Shown in pieces: positions 8,047-16,827 of a DNA stretch of 48,204 nt (positions are counted from its first letter, which is position 1; each line of letters begins with the position of its first letter). The translations under genes and the position numbers were made by a program. The notes beneath the pieces were generated by a model that worked only from the letters and a program-made list of their open reading frames with translations, ran no database searches and was not told where the DNA came from. This DNA is from Candidatus Hydrogenedentota bacterium (GTDB taxonomy: Bacteria; Hydrogenedentota; Hydrogenedentia; Hydrogenedentales; SLHB01). The stretch is from assembly GCA_020849535.1 (NCBI GenBank), contig JADLGB010000105.1, positions 1 to 48,204 of the forward strand, given 5' to 3'.

Positions 8047-8667
8047 CTATTCCTCCTTGGATTCAATGAGCACCTTCACGCCGAATGTGCTCTCAAACAG
8101 GTCCGTCTTGCGCGCCGCGCCCCACACGTCTGTGGGACTTGGATGCCGCAGGTGCGCGCGGATGGTCACCTGTCCCGCATCTTGTTTCACACTCAGTTGG
8201 CGCACCGCCGCATCATGCGCGCGATCGAACCCGTCGCCAATGCGCAGCAACGCCGCGAGACGGGTCACCACGGCTTGCTCCTCCTTGTCGAGATCGCGAA
8301 AGACTTTGTGTGTGGGTTTCGGCAAGGCCTTCCGGTGGTACCGTGCGATACACGCAATCATCATGCGCTCCCGCTCCGTGAACCCCGGCAAGTCGTAGCC
8401 CAGGATCAAATCGCGCGCGTGCTTGTGGTGGGCATTCACACCGGCCGCCAGGCCCACGTCGTGCAAGAGGGCCGCGGCGGACAGCAGCGTTCGCGCGTGC
8501 GGACCCAGGCCGTGCAGCTCGCTCGCCGCGTCAAAAAGCTGTTCTGACACGCGGCACACCTGGAATGCGTGCCCCGGCTCGGGTTCAACCTTCCGGGCCA
8601 TGCGGCGTACGCTTGTCAGTGCTTCGCCGCGCAGTGTGCCAGCTTTTCGTTTGCGCGCCATAGTCAT
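8047..8667 (-). CDS. Stand-alone HD-domain protein, Ppx/GppA C-terminal type
   Basis: The 206-residue protein resembles the C-terminal HD region of exopolyphosphatase/pppGpp phosphatase without the catalytic ASKHA half. Metal-binding HD residues are visible: His33, the LLHD pair His69-Asp70 and a His cluster at 80-83. The C-terminus is a short beta region ending near VLIESKEE. The ATG at 8665-8667 has GAGAGGA 10 nt upstream; a second ATG two codons on is possible. It abuts the YiiX-like gene with no gap and lies 21 nt downstream of the GH2 gene. Together with the nearby CHAD gene this suggests polyphosphate or nucleotide-phosphate turnover. Confidence 0.82.
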   Translation of the reverse strand: MTMARKRKAGTLRGEALTSVRRMARKVEPEPGHAFQVCRVSEQLFDAASELHGLGPHARTLLSAAALLHDVGLAAGVNAHHKHARDLILGYDLPGFTERERMMIACIARYHRKALPKPTHKVFRDLDKEEQAVVTRLAALLRIGDGFDRAHDAAVRQLSVKQDAGQVTIRAHLRHPSPTDVWGAARKTDLFESTFGVKVLIESKEE

Positions 8668-8688
8668 GTCGTGCGGGTCCTCTCAAGT

Positions 8689-11600
8689 TCATTCACGCGC
8701 CAGTATCATCAGGCCGAGATCCACGAATTGACCGCCCGACGTCTGATGGCAATGCACGGCAATGGTGTTCTGTTTGCCGGCTTGAAACAGGTTGCGCTGC
8801 TCGGGTTTGAGCGGTATCTGTTCGTAGTCGCTCGCAAACCGCTTGCGCTCGAGCAAAGGCAATCCATTTACGTAGACCTCCACGTCCTCATCGTGGTGCA
8901 ACGACAGCCACGCAAGCGACTTCTCGGACAGTGCGGGCACTTTCACGGTGGTCCGTAACCAGATGTCCGGGGTGCTCCATTCCGTGCCGATGCGGGCGCC
9001 CGGGGTTCCCGCTGTGCCGAAGCCCGCTTTCCCCTTGCTCCATGACCCGTCATCGAAATCAGGCTGCTGCCAGCCTTCGGCCGGTGTGCTGGTGGTGAAT
9101 CGCCACTCGTGTCCATTCGGCCCGGTTTGAAGCACCGTCTCGTATCGGTTGGACATCGGGTTGATGGGCTTGGCCTCACCCTTGGGTTTCTCCGCTCCCG
9201 CAGCCAGTGTGAAGAGCAACGTTGGGTCGAGTGGGGCGCGCCCCATGGATGCTCCATAGAGCGCGAGTCCGCCCACATGCGCGGCGTCAGGCCTCACTTG
9301 AAAACGCAGGGTGATCGGCTTGTCCTCGCCGATAGCATTCTTCACCGCGGCAAGAACCTCTCCTTCCAGTGGAATGCTCGCCACGGTCCCGTGTGACCCA
9401 TGGTGAAACTGGGCCACATGGGAGAGCACGCCGAGCGCGTCCGCAAAGTCGGATTCGACGGGAACCGTGCTGACTTCGATGCCGGCCACGCTCACCGTCA
9501 CATCGCTCGGCCACTTCCTGGTGTCCGTTTGCGGGTAGTCTTGGCGGTTGACGCGCTCTGGCCAGTCGACCAGCTCGCGATCCGCCTTGGCGCCAATCTC
9601 CGCGATGAGACGGCACCCTTCAATGGTGTTTGCGTCAAAGTCATCGGGCAATTGAATCTGATACTCGACGTAACCGTCCTTGAATCCATAAACTTTGCCG
9701 GGATGCTGCGAGCGCGTCAGGCTCGATTCCTCGAAGGTAAGGTCTGAGAAAGAGTCCACGGGAAATGACACGACGTACTGGGTGGGACCCGGCCACTGCT
9801 CGCCATCCGTCACTTGGACGACACAGTAATTCGCGGCGACGCGTTTGTCCCCCTCAAAAACCTCGCCGACAATCTTCATCAGTCCGCCCGCGTTGGGCGC
9901 CGTGAAGTCAAATGATTCTTGCGGAGTGACCTTAAACGGCGCCGCCTCGAGCGGCCGCTCGACAGTGGGCACCCATTCCGTCCAGGGGCGACCGTCTACG
10001 CTCCGTCCGCTGACGGACATGCGCAGCTTCAAGCCTGAGGTCTCGGACCAATGACTGAGCAAGACGGGGATGTTTACCGGGTCGCCCGCTTTCACTTTCT
10101 GGTAGGGCGGGCAGTCCAGCACGAGGAACTCAGATCCCTGCAGGTCGGCGACCGTGATGTTGGCGGGGTATTCGTAGACCTTTTCGGAACGGTCGTAGTT
10201 CATGAAGCCATTGTGTTCCCACTCGATGTCTGACAATTCCGTGTAGATGTAGCCGTTGATCTTCTCATACTTGCGCAAGAGATTGGTCAGAAAGAGGAAG
10301 ACCCACGAGATGTCGCGATCGCCGCTGCCCGCGCTGACGCCCCCGTACTCCGAGTTCATGAGAGGCGCGGTGTCTTGAAGCCACCCCTCGGCGTAATTGA
10401 ACTGCGAGCCCGGGTAGGTCTTCTCCACGACCTCCGCGATGTGGTCGCGCGCGCGCTCGTAATCGTCGATGTAGAAGTGCCAGGAATTGATGTCCGAGAC
10501 CACATGATCGTAGTTGCAGGGCGAATTGTCTTCGGCGAGGCGAGTGGGATCCAGCTCCTTGGTCAGTTTCCACACGCTCTGGACCCATTCCTGTGCGGGC
10601 CGGTCGTAACCTTGATCGCCGATTCCCCATGTCTCGTTGAAATCGACCCAGGCGATGATCGCCGGGTGATTGAAATCGCGCGCGACCTGCCCGCGCAGCG
10701 TCGCCTCCCAGGCCGCATTCGCACGTTCCGACTTCTTCCAGAAGTTAGGGACATCGCACATGAGCATCACGCCGAGCTTGTCCGCCCAGTACAAGGCGCG
10801 CGGCTCCTCCGTCTTGATGTGGATGCGCAGGCAATTCAGCCCGAACTGCTTCGTCTTCTCGTAGTCCTGGCGGATGAAGTCATCATCGGGATGCGTGTAG
10901 ATACCCTTCGGGTTGAATGACTGGTGAAGCGCGCCACGCAAGTAGATGGGCTTGTTATTGAGCAGGATGTACTCCTGGGCGCTTCCTCCGTATGTGCCGC
11001 GTGAGATCTTGCGCATGCCGAAATACGTGTGCACCGTATCCACGGTTTTGGAGTTCTGGAGCAGTTCGATTTCGGCGTCGTAGAGCGTGGGGGAATCCGG
11101 GGACCATAACGCCGGGTTCGGTATGGGCAGCACCGCGGTAGCTTGGTTCTCGCCCGCCTGCAAGGTTACTTCCTGCGATACCTCGGCCTTCTGCTCGCCA
11201 TGCGTGGCGGTGACCTTCACCGTGTGCGCACCCGCGCCAGGTGCATTCAATGTGAGCCGAACCTCCGCGCGCTGCTGATCGATATCGGGGAGGATGTGCC
11301 CCTGCTGTATAAAGGCGCTGCCCCGTGATTCCAGGTAAACCGTCTGCCAGATGCCGCCGGTTTGCGTATACCAGCCGATCTGTTTGCCCGTCGGGAGATC
11401 GGCTTCCGTGCGATCGACTGCCCGGACAGTCAACCGGACAGTCTCACCGGGCTTGACGAGTTCCGTGATCTCCACGTCGAAGGGGACGTAGCCCCCTTCG
11501 TGGGTAGCCGCCTCTTTGCCGTTCACCCACACGGTTGCCGACCAGTCGATCGCGCCGAACACGAGGAAGATTCTGGGACCTGCATCATTCGGAATGGCGA

Positions 11601-11886
11601 TATCCCGTTGGTACCACGCTACTCCGTTGTATGCGGTATCGTGGATGCCGGACAGTTCACTCTGCCAGGGATAGGGCACCTGGATGGTCCGTCCATAGGT
11701 GTGGGTCTCGAACCACCGGTCGCGCAACCCAGTGTCGTCGGGGTCGAAGTCGAACTGCCACGCGCCGTCGAGGCTCACCCACGGCCGTGACCAGTCGGGG
11801 CGCGGGTGACCGTCCAAAGGCTGCCAACCTTGGGCCCACGCGGGCGCACAAGCCAACACCAGGGGGACAAAACAGCGACTGCTCAT
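8689..11886 (-). CDS. Exported glycoside hydrolase family 2 enzyme
   Basis: A 1065-residue GH2-type enzyme (beta-galactosidase/glucuronidase/mannosidase clan). The ATG at 11884-11886 has GAGGAGAG 5 nt upstream and starts a signal peptide ending near AWAQG. Next come a jelly-roll sugar-binding domain (WYQRDI, VWVNGKEA, GYVPFDVEIT), an Ig-like domain and a TIM barrel. Catalytic candidates are Glu418 in DFNETWG (acid/base) and Glu513 in NSEYGG (nucleophile). The last 350 residues add beta domains, the final one a second galactose-binding-like module with LHHDEDVEVYVNG. It is longer than LacZ-type enzymes of 1020 residues or less. It probably works in the periplasm or outside the cell on plant or algal glycan; the specificity is not readable. 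Confidence 0.92.
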   Translation of the reverse strand: MSSRCFVPLVLACAPAWAQGWQPLDGHPRPDWSRPWVSLDGAWQFDFDPDDTGLRDRWFETHTYGRTIQVPYPWQSELSGIHDTAYNGVAWYQRDIAIPNDAGPRIFLVFGAIDWSATVWVNGKEAATHEGGYVPFDVEITELVKPGETVRLTVRAVDRTEADLPTGKQIGWYTQTGGIWQTVYLESRGSAFIQQGHILPDIDQQRAEVRLTLNAPGAGAHTVKVTATHGEQKAEVSQEVTLQAGENQATAVLPIPNPALWSPDSPTLYDAEIELLQNSKTVDTVHTYFGMRKISRGTYGGSAQEYILLNNKPIYLRGALHQSFNPKGIYTHPDDDFIRQDYEKTKQFGLNCLRIHIKTEEPRALYWADKLGVMLMCDVPNFWKKSERANAAWEATLRGQVARDFNHPAIIAWVDFNETWGIGDQGYDRPAQEWVQSVWKLTKELDPTRLAEDNSPCNYDHVVSDINSWHFYIDDYERARDHIAEVVEKTYPGSQFNYAEGWLQDTAPLMNSEYGGVSAGSGDRDISWVFLFLTNLLRKYEKINGYIYTELSDIEWEHNGFMNYDRSEKVYEYPANITVADLQGSEFLVLDCPPYQKVKAGDPVNIPVLLSHWSETSGLKLRMSVSGRSVDGRPWTEWVPTVERPLEAAPFKVTPQESFDFTAPNAGGLMKIVGEVFEGDKRVAANYCVVQVTDGEQWPGPTQYVVSFPVDSFSDLTFEESSLTRSQHPGKVYGFKDGYVEYQIQLPDDFDANTIEGCRLIAEIGAKADRELVDWPERVNRQDYPQTDTRKWPSDVTVSVAGIEVSTVPVESDFADALGVLSHVAQFHHGSHGTVASIPLEGEVLAAVKNAIGEDKPITLRFQVRPDAAHVGGLALYGASMGRAPLDPTLLFTLAAGAEKPKGEAKPINPMSNRYETVLQTGPNGHEWRFTTSTPAEGWQQPDFDDGSWSKGKAGFGTAGTPGARIGTEWSTPDIWLRTTVKVPALSEKSLAWLSLHHDEDVEVYVNGLPLLERKRFASDYEQIPLKPEQRNLFQAGKQNTIAVHCHQTSGGQFVDLGLMILARE

Positions 11887-11944
11887 GTGAACTCTCCTCG
11901 ACCGCCGGAACACTTCCCCTACCGTCATGAAGATCAGAATCGTT

Positions 11945-11973
11945 ATCCTATTGCGCAACAGGAAGGGTGTCAA
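11945..11973 (-). promoter_or_regulatory. Strong sigma70-type promoter upstream of the GH2 gene
   Basis: On the minus strand a perfect TTGACA (11973-11968) is followed after exactly 17 nt by TAGGAT (11950-11945). It sits about 60 nt before the GH2 start and could drive the whole GH2-HD-YiiX-CHAD-EEP run. Its position also argues that the divergent ligase gene starts to the right of it. Confidence 0.65.
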
Positions 11974-11995
11974 CTCACTCGTCCGATTGAGAGGG

Positions 11996-13771
11996 ATGAA
12001 CAAAGTGCCGCAAATGCGGGGAGAAGGCGTTGCAGTTCCGGTATCACGAGCCGATCGGTACGTGCTGTGCACAGCCATCGTGGCCGGTGCGGTGGCCTAT
12101 TCCTCCCATTTGACCTCGTTTCTCCACGCCAAGGAGGCCGTGTTGGCCGCCGGTGCTGGAGTTCTCGGGGTTCTCTATCTGAAGAGAGGGCGAGTCCCGA
12201 GAGGTTCGTTCTGGCTGGTGGGGCCGTTTGGGGTGTCGTTGATATGGGGACTCATCCCAGGCATTTTCGGGTCTGTCCCGCTTGGCGCGTCCAATCTGGT
12301 CGAATGCCTGCGCTGGGTGATCTTGCTTCTTTTTGCAGTGTGCGCCTTTCCCATCTTGTGCTCAGAAGAGAGAAGGCAGGCCGTGCACCGAGCGATCGTA
12401 GGCTCCGCAGTCATCGTCGGGATTCTCGCCACACTTCAATACGGCCGCCTGATGCCGCACTTCTTTCCGGACTATGGGGGAACGGCCCAACGCATCTACT
12501 CGGTCTTTGGCAATGCCGGACTGCTCGGGGGATATCTCGCCATTGCTTTCCCATTGGCCCTTCACGACGCGTTCAAACCGGGCAGGACCGGGAGAATCGC
12601 GCTGGTCGCGCTAGCCATCATAGCCGGGGCTCTACTGCTTTCCGGCGCACGGTCAGCGTGGCTTGCCGCAGCCGCCGGCGCCGCGTTCATTCTGGTCTCG
12701 GCGAGGCCCGCAAGGGGACGCCTCATTGCCATGGGAGTCGTGGCCGTTGCGTTTGTCACGATTCTGTGCCTTATCGCGCCAGAAGAGACTGTGGAGAGAC
12801 TCATCTCGATGTTTCGATCCGTTGACCCAGGCCGATCGCTCCGCGAATGGTTTTGGCTCGGCACATGGCGCATGGTCGAAGACTCCCCGCTGACCGGCGT
12901 CGGCCTGGGCAACTACGGCGCGTTCAGCGCGCGGTACCTGGGTGAGGTTCTCTGGGAACCCGGTGGAGATCGCCTCGCCCACAATCTGCTGCATACAGAC
13001 CACGCCCACTGCGATGTGCTGGAGCTTCTGGCCGAACTTGGCGTCATCGGCGTTATCCCGCTCGTCCTCTGGTGGGGAAGACTGATTCGATGCCGCGGTC
13101 CGGAATGGGGCGGACTGCTGTCCCTGGCCGTGTTCTCGCTCGCGTATTACCCGTTCTACAGCGCGCCGCATGCAATCCTGGGATTGCTCCTTGCGGGCTG
13201 CCTTCTCGGCAGGGCTCCGAAGCTTGCAGAAGGCTGTTCTGCCACGCGGTCCTCGCGGCTCTTGTCCCGGACACTCGGGATCGGCGCGCTGCTCGTGCTC
13301 CCCTTGGTGCTGTGGATGGTCGTGCTCCCCAGTTACCTGCTTCGCACGGCGGAGAGTTCGCACCTCAAGGGAGAAGATTCGACGGTCGCCTATGAGCGAG
13401 TGGTGGCGTTGCGCTTCACGCCATCTGAAACCCATGAGATGTACGGCTTGGCCCTACTTGACGCGGGCCGCTTCGAGGATGCACGAGATGCCTTTCGCAC
13501 TGCCTGCAAGGAAATGGACTCAGGGGGTGCCTATCTCGGACTGGCTGCATCGCTGCTGATGACCGGGGATTCTGTGGGGGCAAGGGATGCCGTCGAGCAG
13601 AGTTTGCGCCGTTGGCCTTCATCTTTTGAGGCGTGGGCCTTGTTGTTGAAAGCGAGCCCGCCGCACAAGCGGGCGGACATCGTGTTGCGCGCGCGCGTGT
13701 GGCTGGAGCCAGGCGAGATCGAGCGGCTTCTGGCCACTACGGACCGGGCCGCACCGGCAACAACCCCGTGA
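11996..13771 (+). CDS. O-antigen ligase-like (Wzy_C) membrane protein with C-terminal TPRs
   Basis: About 590 residues with ten or more hydrophobic segments and a large periplasmic loop containing the ligase signature region (SPLTGVGLGNYG, then HTDHAHCDVLELLAELGVIG). The C-terminal 150 residues form TPR-like helices (HEMYGLALLDAGRFEDARDAF). This architecture is that of the O-antigen ligase/polymerase family, which joins or polymerises surface glycans on the outer face of the inner membrane. The frame is open from 11927, but the GH2 promoter occupies 11945-11973, so I place the start at ATG 11996; a GTG at 12005 has the better-spaced GAGAGGG. Its 3' end overlaps the convergent TPR/zinc-ribbon gene by 35 nt. 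No glycosyltransferases are adjacent, so the glycan is unknown. Confidence 0.82.
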   Translation: MNKVPQMRGEGVAVPVSRADRYVLCTAIVAGAVAYSSHLTSFLHAKEAVLAAGAGVLGVLYLKRGRVPRGSFWLVGPFGVSLIWGLIPGIFGSVPLGASNLVECLRWVILLLFAVCAFPILCSEERRQAVHRAIVGSAVIVGILATLQYGRLMPHFFPDYGGTAQRIYSVFGNAGLLGGYLAIAFPLALHDAFKPGRTGRIALVALAIIAGALLLSGARSAWLAAAAGAAFILVSARPARGRLIAMGVVAVAFVTILCLIAPEETVERLISMFRSVDPGRSLREWFWLGTWRMVEDSPLTGVGLGNYGAFSARYLGEVLWEPGGDRLAHNLLHTDHAHCDVLELLAELGVIGVIPLVLWWGRLIRCRGPEWGGLLSLAVFSLAYYPFYSAPHAILGLLLAGCLLGRAPKLAEGCSATRSSRLLSRTLGIGALLVLPLVLWMVVLPSYLLRTAESSHLKGEDSTVAYERVVALRFTPSETHEMYGLALLDAGRFEDARDAFRTACKEMDSGGAYLGLAASLLMTGDSVGARDAVEQSLRRWPSSFEAWALLLKASPPHKRADIVLRARVWLEPGEIERLLATTDRAAPATTP

Positions 13772-15221
13772 TGGTGATTGTGCACGTGGTCCCCTCCGCA
13801 GCTTCAATGCGAAGAGCATACTTAGCACCGGGGATTACGGACTGAATGACCCGGTAAGGTGGAGTGTCCAGGTACCGGACCTGCTCCCACTGCGTGGCAC
13901 GATCATCTTCTTCAACTCGCAGCATTTTCAAATCCACCTTGAGATATCGATCGAGTGGGGTGGGTATAATCTCGATGGCGGCCTCCGACCCGACTTCGTC
14001 CAGCCAGGGCGAACCTGTACTGGCCCAGATCAGCGAGCATGTGTAGGGCGTGGGCCCCTTGAGGAGGGTGGGAGCATTCACTGACTCGCCCGACTGCGAC
14101 AGGCCGTTGTCAAAGCGAACGACTTCCGGCCAGTGGGCCATGAACTCCTTCCCATGCAAGATCGCCGGGAGTGCCAGTACCACTGTTGCAAGAACTACGC
14201 CCTGGACAAGCCAAACCCCAAACAGGCGTAGTAGTGTTCCACGCGCCACGAACACGGTCAGCACAACAAACGCTGCCAGCGCGGGGGCTGCGGGCGTCAG
14301 CACCTGGTAGGGCACGGGTAACCATAGAGCGAGATAGGACACGCCGGCCGTGAAGAGGCCAGAGACAAACGCGTCTGACAACTCCATACCCTTGAGCCCG
14401 AAGTAGCGGAAGAGGCCCCAAAACACGAGAGTGGAGACCAAGAGCACCCCCAAGGCCATATAGAGACGTGTTGCATAGAGTGTCGCCGCCAGGACGTCGT
14501 AAACGGTGATGGCAAGGCCCCGAGGGGCCATCGTGTCATCGAGCGGCAAGTAGCTGAACGCGAGAAACACGCAGGCACTGACGACGCCAACGGTTAACAG
14601 TCCCCCAGCCAGGCGCCTGATCCAGGCCTGAGAAGGGACCTCGGGCAAGAGTGCGGGAACCAGAGGAGGAGGCGTCGAACTGACCAGCAGTGCGTGACAT
14701 TGCCAGCATCGGTCGAACTCTTCGCTGTTCTGGGCACCGCAGTTCTCGCAGACGCGTGCCACACTGAGGTTGATCCCGCTGTCGCTATCCGTGAGGTTCA
14801 GCTTGCCACGCGGTGTATTCTCGCGAACGCCCTTCAACCGCTGAATGGACCGCCCTGCGATAGAACTGGAAGGGTCCAGCTTGTGGATCTCTTCCCACGC
14901 GCTGACCGCCAGATCAACCTTGCCGGCCACCTCGGCCACACGAGCGAGTTGTTCCCACACCGCCACTTCGCCGGGCCATTGCTTGACAATTTCCCGAAGT
15001 TCGGCGATCGCCTCGTCATAGCGGCCAAGGCGGTAGTAGGTCGCTGCCAGATAACGCAGGACGTTCAGCTTGCGGGCCCACTCCTTCTTGAGGATGAGGA
15101 GATGCTTCAGGGCCTCGGCGTACTCCCACGCCATGTACAACTTCTTGGCGAGCCGCCAGCGATGATCGAAGTCGTCGGGGTGCTCCAGTACATATTCGGT
15201 GAGTTCGTGGAGATCGTTCAT
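13737..15221 (-). CDS. TPR, zinc-ribbon and multi-pass membrane protein of unknown function
   Basis: I do not recognise this 494-residue architecture. Residues 1-130 are TPR-like helices (LRYLAATYYRLGRYDEAIAE is the clearest repeat). A zinc ribbon follows with Cys158, Cys161, Cys172 and Cys175 (CENCG...CWQCH). Then come about five hydrophobic helices (roughly 202-224, 245-265, 287-302, 310-328, 332-355) and a hydrophilic 135-residue tail of beta character. The TPR and ribbon would lie in the cytoplasm, and with five crossings the tail would be periplasmic. It is the last gene of an apparent operon with the small membrane protein and the GAF kinase. The stop lies inside the convergent ligase gene. 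Confidence 0.8.
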   Translation of the reverse strand: MNDLHELTEYVLEHPDDFDHRWRLAKKLYMAWEYAEALKHLLILKKEWARKLNVLRYLAATYYRLGRYDEAIAELREIVKQWPGEVAVWEQLARVAEVAGKVDLAVSAWEEIHKLDPSSSIAGRSIQRLKGVRENTPRGKLNLTDSDSGINLSVARVCENCGAQNSEEFDRCWQCHALLVSSTPPPLVPALLPEVPSQAWIRRLAGGLLTVGVVSACVFLAFSYLPLDDTMAPRGLAITVYDVLAATLYATRLYMALGVLLVSTLVFWGLFRYFGLKGMELSDAFVSGLFTAGVSYLALWLPVPYQVLTPAAPALAAFVVLTVFVARGTLLRLFGVWLVQGVVLATVVLALPAILHGKEFMAHWPEVVRFDNGLSQSGESVNAPTLLKGPTPYTCSLIWASTGSPWLDEVGSEAAIEIIPTPLDRYLKVDLKMLRVEEDDRATQWEQVRYLDTPPYRVIQSVIPGAKYALRIEAAEGTTCTITITGLLPVRPGP

Positions 15222-15302
15222 GGCCGCTGCTCGCGTGCTCTACCGGAGATTACCATGCGGGGGAAATCAAGCTCATTGTCTGGAATGAATCCTTCTCCTT
15301 GG

Positions 15303-15563
15303 TCAGTGCTTCTTCGACTTCCGTTTGGCTTCGACGTGCAGGCGCTTGTTTCGCATGAACAAGATCGAATTCACGACCCAGGCTACGATCGCCGCCAGGA
15401 ACCCCGCCAGCAAAACGCCCATTCCGACGGGTATCGGCCACTCCTGATCGTCCATGACAACTTGCCATGCGCCATAGATACTCGGTCCGAGCAGAACCAC
15501 AAAGGCGATGGACCAGAACAACCATCCGACGGCTTCGAGTCTGGGCCGGGTTTGTTTAGCCAT
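15303..15563 (-). CDS. Small two-helix membrane protein of unknown function
   Basis: An 86-residue protein starting at the ATG at 15561-15563, with AGGAAG 6 nt upstream. It has two hydrophobic helices (from about residue 12 and residue 45) and a strongly basic C-terminus rich in Lys and Arg, which would face the cytoplasm. It begins 10 nt after the stop of the GAF histidine kinase and precedes the TPR/zinc-ribbon gene by about 80 nt, so the three are probably one transcript. There are no catalytic residues. It could be an accessory or anchoring subunit, but nothing in the sequence proves a function. Confidence 0.7.
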   Translation of the reverse strand: MAKQTRPRLEAVGWLFWSIAFVVLLGPSIYGAWQVVMDDQEWPIPVGMGVLLAGFLAAIVAWVVNSILFMRNKRLHVEAKRKSKKH

Positions 15564-15573
15564 GCACGGCTTC

Positions 15574-16827
15574 CTACTGTATATCGGGTACGACGATACG
15601 AAACAGTGCGCCCCCTTCGGATGCGCGCCCCGCAACGATCTGCCCCCCGTGTTCCCCAATTATCTTCGCACAGACAGCCAGCCCGAGACCAGTCCCCTGG
15701 GAGCCTTTTGTGCTGTAAAACGGATCGAAGATTCGCTTCACATCACGCTCCGGTACCCCAGGTCCATTGTCCGCCACTTCAATAACCAGTGTCTTGCATT
15801 CGAGTGTCTTGGCGGTCACCCAGATTTTCCCGCCTTCTTTCGGCATCGCCTCCGCGGCGTTCAATACCAGATTCAGCAGACAGCGATATATCCCCCTCGG
15901 ATCCACTTGGGCCTGGGCCGTCAGCCCCGACGTGTCGCTGAATAACTCCACCTTCTTGCGCGAAAGCATCGCCCAGAAAGTTTGCGAAACGTCCTCAATC
16001 AGAAGAGCGATGTCGCACGGTTCGCGGTGGGGCACTCGCGGTTTGCTGAACGCCAGCATGTCTTCGACGAAATTGGCTATACGCTTGGTACTGCGCTTGA
16101 AAATCGGCCAGCTCCGCTCCAGGAACTCCGTGTTGTTTCGGCTGAGTCCCTGGTCGATAAGGTCCACGCTGCCGCTCATGCCGGTGATGATGTTCTTCGT
16201 ATAGTGGGCGAGACCTGCCACCGCCTGCCCCAAGGCCGCCAAGCGCTCCGCGCGCAGGTTTTCTTCAATCAGGCGCGCATTGGCGATAGACGTGGCGACC
16301 AGCCCCGCGAAGATCTCCATGACGTGCAAATCCGCATCGGTGAAACAGCCTTCGCCAACTTTGTTCACGACCTCGACCACGCCGATGAGATTGTCCTTAT
16401 CCACGAGAGGAACAGCGAGGAGCGAGCGCGTCTCAAAGTGGCTGGCCTCGTCGGCGGATGGATAGAATCGGGGGTCCTTCCGGACGTCCTGGACGTTGAT
16501 GGACTGCCGCGATTCCGCCGCCACCCCTGCGATGCCTTCTCCCAGGCGCAGGCGAATTTCTCGTTTCAGGGCCTCCTGGTCGCCCGATTCGCCCAATGCG
16601 ACCTCGAAATACAGCTCATCGGTCGAGGCGTCGTACAACATGAGCGAGCAAGCTTCCGCACAGGCCACCTGTTTGCTTTCTTCCATGATTCGCGCGAGGA
16701 GGGTGTCGAGATCCGTGATGAGGGCGACAAAGCGATGTACGCGATACAGGACATCGACGATTCGCCGGAGTTCCTCCGGGGAAACGCCGTCCAGCCATTT
16801 CGCGTTCTGAGGTGATTCGGAGGTCAC
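15574..16827 (-). CDS. GAF-domain soluble sensor histidine kinase
   Basis: A 417-residue kinase with no membrane segment. Residues 30-190 form a GAF domain (SLMLYDASTDELYFEVALG, then LLAVPLVDKDNLIGVVEVVNK). A dimerisation helix carries the likely phospho-acceptor His208 in GLAHYTKNIITGM. The ATP-binding half shows the N box (LNLVLNAAEAMP), G1 (VADNGPGVP), F box (FDPFYSTKGSQ) and G2 (GTGLGLAVC). The sequence after the His (Tyr-Thr-Lys-Asn) departs from the usual His-Glu/Asp. No response regulator is adjacent, so it is an orphan sensor; its partners may be the membrane proteins behind it. The GTG at 16827 is used as the start; its binding site is poor. Confidence 0.88.
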   Translation of the reverse strand: MTSESPQNAKWLDGVSPEELRRIVDVLYRVHRFVALITDLDTLLARIMEESKQVACAEACSLMLYDASTDELYFEVALGESGDQEALKREIRLRLGEGIAGVAAESRQSINVQDVRKDPRFYPSADEASHFETRSLLAVPLVDKDNLIGVVEVVNKVGEGCFTDADLHVMEIFAGLVATSIANARLIEENLRAERLAALGQAVAGLAHYTKNIITGMSGSVDLIDQGLSRNNTEFLERSWPIFKRSTKRIANFVEDMLAFSKPRVPHREPCDIALLIEDVSQTFWAMLSRKKVELFSDTSGLTAQAQVDPRGIYRCLLNLVLNAAEAMPKEGGKIWVTAKTLECKTLVIEVADNGPGVPERDVKRIFDPFYSTKGSQGTGLGLAVCAKIIGEHGGQIVAGRASEGGALFRIVVPDIQ

